The translations under genes and the position numbers were made by a program. Below the pieces are notes generated by a model. It was given only the letters and a program-made list of their open reading frames with translations, was not told where the DNA came from and did no database searches. From Methylotenera_A sp040387035 (GTDB lineage: Bacteria > Pseudomonadota > Gammaproteobacteria > Burkholderiales > Methylophilaceae), in NCBI GenBank assembly GCA_040387035.1, contig JAZKEN010000003.1, positions 1 to 64,000 on the forward strand: a stretch of DNA of 64,000 nucleotides. The letters run 5' to 3'. This document shows, one piece after another, positions 57,573-64,000 of the stretch. Numbering within the stretch: the stretch's first letter is position 1; every line of letters starts with the position of its first letter.

Positions 57573-57637
57573 ATTGGGTTTTGATTTAATTGGAATTAGT
57601 ATAAAAAGACTAAAGCAGATTAGCAATTAAATTGCAT

Positions 57638-57643
57638 TATAAT
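57638..57643 (+). promoter_or_regulatory. Candidate -10 hexamer for a leaderless nadC mRNA
   Basis: A perfect TATAAT ends exactly 6 bp before the ATG at 57650, and no ribosome site is visible. Transcription may start at the ATG. No clear -35. Confidence 0.42.
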
Positions 57644-57649
57644 AGATTT

Positions 57650-58531
57650 ATGCTAACACCTCTATTTACACAACATTATCCACGCGGATCAACCGCATTC
57701 AATGGCTTAGTTGCGCAAGATGTGAAACGCGCACTGGATGAAGACATTGGCACTGGCGATTTAACCGCAACCTTGATCCCTGCCGACAATATAGCATATG
57801 CCACCATTATCACGCGGCAAGATGCCATCATCTGTGGCATTGACTGGGCAAATGCATGCTTTCTAGCCATGGATGCAGACATTAAAATAAAATGGCTGGT
57901 GAATGAAGGTGAAAAAATTTCAGCGAACCAGTTGCTGTGTGAACTTTCGGGTAATGCACGTGCCTTATTAACCGCTGAGCGATGCGCGCTCAATTTTTTA
58001 CAGCTTATGTCTGCGGTTGCCACGCAAACCCGCAAATTCGTGATGGCGGTTTCCGGCACCAAAGCGCAAATTTTGGATACGCGAAAAACCATTCCAAACT
58101 TAAGATTAACGCAAAAGTACGCCGTTACCGTTGGTGGTGGCGCTAATCAGCGCCTGGCTTTATACGATGGCATTTTGATTAAGGAAAATCATATCGCAGC
58201 TGCAGGCAGTATCTCAGCGGCGCTTGAGCATGCCTTTAAAGCGTATCCCGCTATCAGCACGCAAATTGAAGTGGAAAATCTGGAGCAACTTAAACAGGCG
58301 CTGGATGCTGGCGCCACCAGTGTTTTACTGGATAACTTTGGCCTGCTTGAAATGAAAAAAGCCGTGCAAATGAATGTTGAGCAATATGCAAGCCGCGCGC
58401 AACTAGAGGCTTCTGGCGGCGTCGATTTAAGCTCCGCGCGTGCCATTGCTTTAACAGGTGTTAACCGCATTTCAATTGGAAGCCTGACAAAAAATATTCA
58501 TGCCATTGATTTATCGCTAAGAATCAAATAA
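57650..58531 (+). CDS. nadC: Nicotinate-nucleotide pyrophosphorylase (quinolinate phosphoribosyltransferase)
   Basis: Converts quinolinate and PRPP to nicotinate mononucleotide in NAD synthesis. I take the ATG at 57650 (MLTPLFTQHYPRGSTAFNG) instead of the TTG at 57632 because the latter would lie within the -10 region. About 293 residues. Family blocks: VKRALDEDIGTGDLTATLIP, ERCALNFLQLMSAVATQTRKFV, ILDTRKTIPNLRLTQKYAVTVGGGANQRLALYDGILIKENHI and ASGGVDLSSARAIALTGVNRISIGSLT. Its pathway partner nadE is encoded at 14.5 kb in the same window. Confidence 0.95.
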   Translation: MLTPLFTQHYPRGSTAFNGLVAQDVKRALDEDIGTGDLTATLIPADNIAYATIITRQDAIICGIDWANACFLAMDADIKIKWLVNEGEKISANQLLCELSGNARALLTAERCALNFLQLMSAVATQTRKFVMAVSGTKAQILDTRKTIPNLRLTQKYAVTVGGGANQRLALYDGILIKENHIAAAGSISAALEHAFKAYPAISTQIEVENLEQLKQALDAGATSVLLDNFGLLEMKKAVQMNVEQYASRAQLEASGGVDLSSARAIALTGVNRISIGSLTKNIHAIDLSLRIK

Positions 58532-58589
58532 GGTGTGTTTATACTGATGTACTATGATTTTTAATTAAGCCGTTTTAGATAAACCATCA

Positions 58590-60455
58590 ATGAGCAAATC
58601 ACCGGATACTGTCACCAACCCAACCTTACCGAATGCCGCCAGCATAGCCAGGCAAACAGGCCATGCCATCAGCAAGCCGGCTGGCGTCTCAAAATCGGGG
58701 GGCAAATCCAAATTAAGCCTTGGTGATGTGCTGCGCATGCTGGTTAATGATGGCAGGCTAGACAAAACGCAAGCCGAAAAGCTGTACAAAGATCGCCAAC
58801 TTGATAGCTCCAACCTGCACCCAGTGGTGGTAATTGGCGAACAAAAGTGGAAAGATTTACGCCCACCCCACAAATTGATGACGGTGGATTATTTAAGCCG
58901 CTGGCTGGCAACCCAGACCGGGCTGGATTTTTATCATATTGACCCGCTTAAACTCGACTTCACATCTGCCGCGCAAATTGTCTCTAAAGCCTACGCTGAA
59001 AGACTTAGGATTATGCCGATATCGGTACAGGGCGATGAGGCGACAGTGGCCACCTCTGAGCCTTATCAACTGGACTGGATACCCGATTTAGAGCGTATTT
59101 TAAATATGCGGATCAACCTGGTATTTGCTAATCCGCTCGAAATTAGCCGTTACTTGCCTGAGATTTACAACCTAGCCAGCTCAATCAATCAAGCCAACGT
59201 GGCCAAAGCAGGTCAAATCGTTGGTGTGCAAAATTTTGAACAGTTGGTGGAGCTGGGCAAAGATAAAAACCTGGATGCGAATGAGCAGCATGTCGTCAAT
59301 ATTGTGGATTGGTTGTTCAAGTATGCGTTTGAACAGCGCGCCAGCGATATCCACCTAGAGCCGCGCCGCAATATGGGCATGATGCGCTTTAGGATCGACG
59401 GTGTGCTGCATCAGGTGTATCAATTGCCTAGCAACATCATGAACGCCATTACCAGCCGGATTAAATTGCTTGGCCGCATGGACATGGTGGAAAAGCGCCG
59501 CCCGCAAGATGGTCGCATTAAAACCGTCAGTAATACCGGTACCGAAATCGAATTACGCTTATCGACCATGCCTACCGCATTTGGTGAAAAATTAGTGATG
59601 CGGGTTTTTACGCCGGACGTAATTGTGCAAGACTTTGTACAGTTGGGTTTTTCTAAAAAGCAGGCCGATTTATGGGCGCAATGGACAAAATCGCCTAACG
59701 GCATTATCTTGGTGACTGGGCCTACTGGCTCAGGCAAGACCACCACCTTATATTCCACCCTTAAACAGCTGGCAACGCCAGAGGTGAATGTGAGCACCGT
59801 TGAAGACCCGATTGAAATGGTAGAGCCTGCGTTTAACCAGATGCAAGTGACCAGCAATATCGGGCTTAATTTTGCCGATGGCATTCGCACATTGATGCGG
59901 CAGGATCCGGACATCATCATGGTGGGCGAAATTCGTGATATTGAAACTGCCGATATGGCGATCCAAGCCGCCTTGACCGGGCACTTGGTCTTATCGACCT
60001 TGCACACCAACGACGCACCCGCTGCCATCACGCGCTTGCTTGATTTAGGCGTTGCGCCTTATCTAATCCACTCTACCGTACTGGGTATTATGGCGCAGCG
60101 CCTGGTGCGCACTTTATGCGCCGCCTGCAAAGCACCCCACGACATTAGTGATGAAGAATGGAAATCCATCACCTACCCTTTCAAAGCAGCCAAACCCAGC
60201 ACCTGCATGAAAGCCGTTGGCTGCATTGAATGCCGCAATACGGGCTATCGCGGCCGTAGCGGTATTTACGAAATGCTCACCATCACGCCAAAACTGCGCA
60301 AACTGATTAGCGCCGATACCGATTTGCCCATGCTTAGAAATATGGCTTACCAGGATGGCATGCAGCCGCTGATGTTAAACGGCGCAGAAAAAGTTGCGGC
60401 AGGTTTAACCACGGTAGAAGAATTATTAAAAGTAGCCCCGCCACTGGATTCATAA
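58590..60455 (+). CDS. PilB/GspE-type assembly ATPase
   Basis: Predicted 621-residue hexameric ATPase of the type II secretion / type IV pilus assembly family. The N-terminal MshEN-like domain is about residues 60-190 (SLGDVLRMLVNDGRLDKTQAEKLY and the region to LERILNMRINLVFANPLEI). The core has RASDIHLEPRRNMGMMRFRIDGVLHQV, Walker A VTGPTGSGKTTTLYSTLKQL, Asp box VGEIRDIETADMAIQAALTGH, His box LSTLHTNDAPAAITRLLD, and the zinc-type tetra-Cys CAACKAPHD and CIECRNTGYRGRSGIYEML. It could be a PilB for type IV pili or a GspE; no pilin or secretin gene is beside it, so I give no symbol. Its location alone between nadC and ilvB is typical for a dispersed copy in betaproteobacteria. Confidence 0.92.
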   Translation: MSKSPDTVTNPTLPNAASIARQTGHAISKPAGVSKSGGKSKLSLGDVLRMLVNDGRLDKTQAEKLYKDRQLDSSNLHPVVVIGEQKWKDLRPPHKLMTVDYLSRWLATQTGLDFYHIDPLKLDFTSAAQIVSKAYAERLRIMPISVQGDEATVATSEPYQLDWIPDLERILNMRINLVFANPLEISRYLPEIYNLASSINQANVAKAGQIVGVQNFEQLVELGKDKNLDANEQHVVNIVDWLFKYAFEQRASDIHLEPRRNMGMMRFRIDGVLHQVYQLPSNIMNAITSRIKLLGRMDMVEKRRPQDGRIKTVSNTGTEIELRLSTMPTAFGEKLVMRVFTPDVIVQDFVQLGFSKKQADLWAQWTKSPNGIILVTGPTGSGKTTTLYSTLKQLATPEVNVSTVEDPIEMVEPAFNQMQVTSNIGLNFADGIRTLMRQDPDIIMVGEIRDIETADMAIQAALTGHLVLSTLHTNDAPAAITRLLDLGVAPYLIHSTVLGIMAQRLVRTLCAACKAPHDISDEEWKSITYPFKAAKPSTCMKAVGCIECRNTGYRGRSGIYEMLTITPKLRKLISADTDLPMLRNMAYQDGMQPLMLNGAEKVAAGLTTVEELLKVAPPLDS

Positions 60456-60636
60456 ACCGGCAGGCTTGCTGGTATGCTCATTTTCGTTGAGATTTATTGG
60501 CAAATCGAATCAACCGCTTCAATTTTCAATTCCCGATAGGTTTAATCGCGTAATTCCAATTGACTGAACTTGACCAATTTGGTGTAAAAGGTTAAGGTTT
60601 AGGGTTCATCATTTAATCGTAAAAAATCAAGGTTTT

Positions 60637-62409
60637 ATGGATTCACAAAATAACAATCCGACATCTGCCAATAAAGACGCAATCAACACCAATCCTACGA
60701 TTACGGGCGCAGAAATTGTCATTCGCTGCTTAAACGAGGAGAAAGTCAAATTTGTATTTGGCTATCCCGGTGGTGCAGTGTTGCACATTTACGATGAAAT
60801 CTACAAGCAAAACGGCTTTAAACATATTTTAGTGCGCCATGAGCAGGCGGCTGTTCATGCTGCGGATGCTTATTCGCGCGCGACTGGTACTGTTGGCGTG
60901 GCTTTGGTCACCAGCGGGCCAGGTGCTACCAATGCGGTAACCGGCATCGCTACCGCCTATATGGATTCTATCCCAATGGTGGTGATTAGCGGCCAAGTAC
61001 CGGTACCAGCGATTGGTTTAGACGCTTTTCAGGAAGTGGATATGGTTGGCGTCACCCGCCCCTGCGTAAAACATAACTTTTTGGTTAAAGATGTAAAAGA
61101 CATCGCCGCTACGATTAAAAAAGCGTTCTACATTGCAGCTACAGGCAGGCCAGGTCCGGTTGTTGTGGATATTCCAAAAGATATTACCGCGCATTTGGCT
61201 GAGTACGTTTACCCAAAAACGGTAGAGATGCGCTCGTATAACCCTGTGCTAAAAGGCCATAGCGGGCAAATTAAAAAAGCCATCAAGTTATTGCTTGAAG
61301 CCAAGCGACCCATGATCTATACCGGCGGTGGCTTGGTATTAGGTGATGGCTCGGCCGAGCTGGTTAAATTGGCGCGTGCGCTTAATTACCCAGTGACGAA
61401 TACCCTGATGGGTTTGGGCGGCTACCCTGCTACCGACAAACAATTTGTTGGCATGCTGGGCATGCACGGCAGTTACGAAGCCAATATGGCGATGCAAAAC
61501 TGTGATGTGTTGATTGCGGTTGGCGCACGCTTTGATGACCGCGTAATTGGCGACCCAAAAGATTTTTTAAGCAAGCAGCGCACGATTATTCATATCGATG
61601 TTGATCCTTCCAGCATCTCTAAACGTGTAAAAGTCGACGTGCCAATTGTCGGTCACGTGCAATCCGTGCTGGCTGAAATGAACGAAGCGCTGGCTGCTGA
61701 AAAGGCGACCAACGATATCAGCGCATGGTGGAAACAAATTGATGAATGGCGTGGCGTTAAATCCATGGTGTATACAAATTCTGACATTTTGATCAAGCCG
61801 CAGTACGTAATTGAAAAATTATGGGAAGTCACTAAAGGCGAAGCTTATGTGACCTCTGACGTGGGCCAGCATCAAATGTGGGCGGCACAATACTATAAAT
61901 TCGACAAACCACGGCGCTGGATTAACTCGGGCGGCCTGGGCACCATGGGTGTCGGTTTGCCGTATGCAATGGGCTGTCAATTTGCAGACAAAAATGCGCA
62001 AGTAGCCTGTGTAACCGGCGAAGGCAGTATTCAAATGAATATTCAAGAGCTTTCTACCTGTGCGCAATACGGCTTGCCGATTAAAGTCATCATGTTGAAT
62101 AACCGCTACCTTGGTATGGTGCGCCAGTGGCAAGAGTTTTTCTACGAAAACCGTTATTCAGAATCGTATATGGATAGCCTGCCTGACTTCGTTAAGTTGG
62201 CTGAATCATATGGCCACGTAGGCATGCAAATTACCAACCCTGCTGACGTTGAAGGCGCATTAAAAGAAGCATTCGCCAAAAAAGACAAATTCGTGTTTAT
62301 GGACTTTATTACGGACCAGGACGAAAATGTGTTCCCGATGATTGCAGCCGGTAAAGGCCTGTCAGACATGGTGCTTAAAAAAGACAACAAAGAAAGGCAT
62401 GAGGACTAA
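60637..62409 (+). CDS. ilvB: Acetolactate synthase large subunit
   Basis: ThDP-dependent first step of valine/leucine and isoleucine synthesis. Length 590 is normal. N-terminal domain: FVFGYPGGAVLHIYDEIY and the catalytic Glu in VRHEQAAVHAADAYSRATG; middle domain: GLGGYPATDKQFVGMLGMHG; C-terminal ThDP motif GEGSIQMNIQELSTCAQYGL to NNRYLGMVRQWQ. The first motif residue pair reads GEG rather than the textbook GDG; I recall the same variant in other betaproteobacteria. Followed directly by ilvH (start 1 bp after the stop). The 181 bp upstream shows no recognisable leader peptide or attenuator. Confidence 0.95.
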   Translation: MDSQNNNPTSANKDAINTNPTITGAEIVIRCLNEEKVKFVFGYPGGAVLHIYDEIYKQNGFKHILVRHEQAAVHAADAYSRATGTVGVALVTSGPGATNAVTGIATAYMDSIPMVVISGQVPVPAIGLDAFQEVDMVGVTRPCVKHNFLVKDVKDIAATIKKAFYIAATGRPGPVVVDIPKDITAHLAEYVYPKTVEMRSYNPVLKGHSGQIKKAIKLLLEAKRPMIYTGGGLVLGDGSAELVKLARALNYPVTNTLMGLGGYPATDKQFVGMLGMHGSYEANMAMQNCDVLIAVGARFDDRVIGDPKDFLSKQRTIIHIDVDPSSISKRVKVDVPIVGHVQSVLAEMNEALAAEKATNDISAWWKQIDEWRGVKSMVYTNSDILIKPQYVIEKLWEVTKGEAYVTSDVGQHQMWAAQYYKFDKPRRWINSGGLGTMGVGLPYAMGCQFADKNAQVACVTGEGSIQMNIQELSTCAQYGLPIKVIMLNNRYLGMVRQWQEFFYENRYSESYMDSLPDFVKLAESYGHVGMQITNPADVEGALKEAFAKKDKFVFMDFITDQDENVFPMIAAGKGLSDMVLKKDNKERHED

Positions 62410-62410
62410 T

Positions 62411-62902
62411 ATGAAACATATTATCTCCTTGCTAATGGAAAACGAAGCCGGTGCCTTGTCGCGCGTGGCAGGTTTGTTTTCAGCACGTGGTTACAATATT
62501 GAATCGCTTACCGTAGCGGTGACCGAAGACCCGACTTTATCGCGCATGACCATCGTAACAACCGGTTCAGATGAAGTGATTGAGCAAATCATCAAGCAAC
62601 TCAACAAATTGATTGATGTGGTCAAAGTGCTGGATTTAAATGACGGTAAATTTATAGAACGTGAGTTGATGCTGGTTAAAGTGAAAGCAAGTGCTAACTT
62701 TAAAGACGAAATGAAACGCATGTGTGACATTTTCCGTGGCCGCATTATCGACGTGGCGGACAATAGCTACACCGTCGAGCTTACCGGCTCATGCAGCAAA
62801 CTGGATGCGTTCTTAGAAGCGATCGATAAAACAGCGATTCTGGAAACGGTACGTACCGGGGCATCAGGTATTGGCCGTGGCGACAGGATTTTAAAGATTT
62901 AA
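62411..62902 (+). CDS. ilvH: Acetolactate synthase small (regulatory) subunit
   Basis: ACT-domain subunit that activates the large subunit and gives valine feedback inhibition. I use the ATG at 62411 (MKHIISLLMENEAGALSRVAGLFSARGYNIESLTV) instead of the frame opening at 62342, which lies in ilvB. 163 residues, normal. The N-terminal ACT domain and the C-terminal domain (FKDEMKRMCDIFRGRIIDVADNSYTVEL) are complete. It lies between ilvB and ilvC in the usual order. Confidence 0.95.
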   Translation: MKHIISLLMENEAGALSRVAGLFSARGYNIESLTVAVTEDPTLSRMTIVTTGSDEVIEQIIKQLNKLIDVVKVLDLNDGKFIERELMLVKVKASANFKDEMKRMCDIFRGRIIDVADNSYTVELTGSCSKLDAFLEAIDKTAILETVRTGASGIGRGDRILKI

Positions 62903-62981
62903 GCAATACCGGCAGCATTTAAAATATTCAGTATTAAAAAAGTAATTCATTAATAAATAATTGTATTTAAAGGGAAAAGCA

Positions 62982-63998
62982 ATGAAAGTTTATTACGACA
63001 AAGACGCAGATTTAAGCATTATTAAAGCCAAAAAAGTAACCATCGTTGGTTACGGCTCACAAGGTCACGCACACGCTGCCAACCTTAAAGATAGCGGCGT
63101 AACAGTCACCATTGGCCTGCGTAAAGAAGGCAGCTCTTGGGCTAAAGCCGTTGGCGCTGGTCATACCGTAATGGACATTGCTGATTCCGTTAAAGAAGCT
63201 GACGTTGTGATGATTTTGTTGCCGGATGAAACAATGGCAGGCATTTTTGCAGCCGAAGTAGCGCCTAATTTGAAAAAAGGTGCTGCATTGGCTTTTGCAC
63301 ACGGCTTTAATATTCACTATAACCAAATCGTGCCACGTGCCGATCTGGACGTGATCATGATCGCACCAAAAGGCCCAGGCCACACCGTGCGTTCAGAGTA
63401 TTTAAAAGGCGGCGGCGTACCATCATTGATCGCGGTGTATCAAAACACATCTGGCAAAGCAAAAGAAATTTCACTTTCTTATGCAGCAGCCAACGGCGGC
63501 ACTAAAGGCGGCGTGATTGAGACGGATTTCCGTGAAGAAACAGAAACAGACTTATTCGGCGAGCAAGCGGTATTATGTGGTGGCGCGGTAGAGCTGGTGA
63601 AAGCTGGCTTTGAGACATTGACTGAAGCTGGCTACGCTCCAGAAATGGCTTACTTTGAGTGCTTACACGAATTGAAATTGATTGTGGATTTAATGTATGA
63701 AGGCGGCATCGCCAACATGAATTACTCCATCTCAAACAACGCTGAATACGGTGAGTATGTGACCGGCCCACGCGTGATTGCAGACCAAGCGCGCGCTGCC
63801 ATGAAAGAATGTTTGAAAAACATTCAAAACGGTAACTACGCCAAACAATTCATCCTGGAAGGCCGTACCAACTACCCTGAAATGGTTGCCCGTCGCCGCT
63901 TGAATGCTGCACACCCGATTGAGCAAGTGGGTGGCCAATTGCGCGCCATGATGCCTTGGATCGCTAAAAACAAATTAGTAGACCAATCTAAAAACTAG
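62982..63998 (+). CDS. ilvC: Ketol-acid reductoisomerase
   Basis: NADPH- and Mg-dependent second step of branched-chain amino acid synthesis. I start at the ATG for MKVYYDKDADLSIIKAKKV (62982), with an AAGGGAAAAG ribosome site; 338 residues, class I short form. Motifs: VGYGSQGHAHAANLKDSGV, IMIAPKGPGHTVRSEYLKGGGVP, DLFGEQAVLCGGAVELVKAGFETL and AEYGEYVTGPRVI. It follows ilvH by 79 bp and ends 2 bp before the right window edge. The gene appears complete. Confidence 0.96.
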   Translation: MKVYYDKDADLSIIKAKKVTIVGYGSQGHAHAANLKDSGVTVTIGLRKEGSSWAKAVGAGHTVMDIADSVKEADVVMILLPDETMAGIFAAEVAPNLKKGAALAFAHGFNIHYNQIVPRADLDVIMIAPKGPGHTVRSEYLKGGGVPSLIAVYQNTSGKAKEISLSYAAANGGTKGGVIETDFREETETDLFGEQAVLCGGAVELVKAGFETLTEAGYAPEMAYFECLHELKLIVDLMYEGGIANMNYSISNNAEYGEYVTGPRVIADQARAAMKECLKNIQNGNYAKQFILEGRTNYPEMVARRRLNAAHPIEQVGGQLRAMMPWIAKNKLVDQSKN

Positions 63999-64000
63999 TC

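Noticed and set aside
60456..60636. Attenuator leader peptide for ilvB
   Set aside because: No short ORF with runs of Ile, Leu or Val codons and no terminator/antiterminator pair was found in the 181 bp.
1..64000. CRISPR arrays, tRNA or rRNA genes, prophage
   Set aside because: No regularly spaced direct repeats, no cloverleaf-like tRNA segments, no rRNA signature stretches and no phage structural genes were seen on reading both strands; short tRNAs could only be excluded firmly with tRNAscan-SE.

Overview
The window looks like chromosomal DNA of a Gram-negative betaproteobacterium with moderate GC content. The protein sequences and gene neighbourhoods resemble what I remember of Nitrosomonadales, most likely Methylophilaceae (Methylotenera/Methylophilus type). 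This placement is inferred from gene order (sucCD, nadE-glnB, lolED-comEC-exbBD-msbA-lpxK-kdsB, algH-ruvX-pyrRBC, pilTU-yggS-proC-yggT, rng-maf) and family variants (RibBX-type RibBA, PyrC-like pseudoenzyme, PEP-CTERM protein), not from a 16S gene. No rRNA, tRNA, CRISPR array, prophage or complete insertion sequence was seen. Three runs of exactly 100 N (48234-48333, 52986-53085, 56074-56173) are scaffold gaps. Two of them have the same 55 bp on both sides, so this is probably a short-read draft or a metagenome bin.

Layout: (1) 1-1.5 kb, end of purL. (2) 1.5-7.3 kb, a small ankyrin protein, then a same-strand run of exported redox and beta-propeller proteins (cytochrome c, flavocytochrome-c-type flavoprotein, sorbosone-dehydrogenase-like propeller, an unknown periplasmic protein, an SMP-30/NHL propeller) ending in a ferritin-like DUF455 protein. 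(3) 7.3-11 kb, serB, a membrane-anchored cytochrome c, an isochorismatase-like hydrolase and an acyltransferase. (4) 11-16.5 kb, sucCD, a nine-repeat ankyrin protein, an AT-rich membrane ORF, nadE and glnB. (5) 16.6-29.4 kb, mostly minus strand: a PEP-CTERM protein, then a long envelope block (PilZ-like protein, LolCE/LolD, ComEC, ExbB/ExbD, MsbA, LpxK, Trm112, KdsB). (6) 29.5-36.9 kb, plus strand: ribE-ribBA, then algH-ruvX-pyrR-pyrB-pyrC', then a membrane HhH protein with an OmpA partner. (7) 36.9-48.1 kb, pilU/pilT, yggS-proC-yggT, a dynamin-like GTPase, rng-maf, marC, a Nudix hydrolase and mnmA. (8) 48.1-57 kb, metR/metE, a cobalamin riboswitch, nrdA and nrdB. (9) 57-64 kb, a GST, nadC, a PilB/GspE-type ATPase and ilvB-ilvH-ilvC.

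The most informative region is 48-57 kb. Methionine synthase MetE and class Ia ribonucleotide reductase NrdAB are both B12-independent enzymes and sit side by side. MetE has a perfect MetR box in the metR-metE intergenic region. The nrdAB transcript begins with a well-formed cobalamin riboswitch and ends its leader with a hairpin that covers the nrdA Shine-Dalgarno sequence. This predicts that the cell also has B12-dependent alternatives (MetH and class II NrdJ) and changes over according to B12 supply. Two small elements with matching inverted ends flank the riboswitch-nrdA segment, and one of them lies between nrdA and nrdB.

Two biosynthetic genes carry degenerate domains that keep their fold but lose catalytic ligands: the dihydroorotase-like PyrC' next to an intact PyrB, and the GTP-cyclohydrolase-II-like half of RibBA. 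Working copies of both activities should be encoded outside this window. I did not find a clearly new defence or mobile system. The best candidates for undescribed biology are the periplasmic redox/propeller cluster at 2.1-7.3 kb, the membrane cytochrome at 8.3 kb, the PilZ-like protein at 27.7 kb, the dynamin-like GTPase at 41.5 kb and the HhH/OmpA pair at 35.4 kb.
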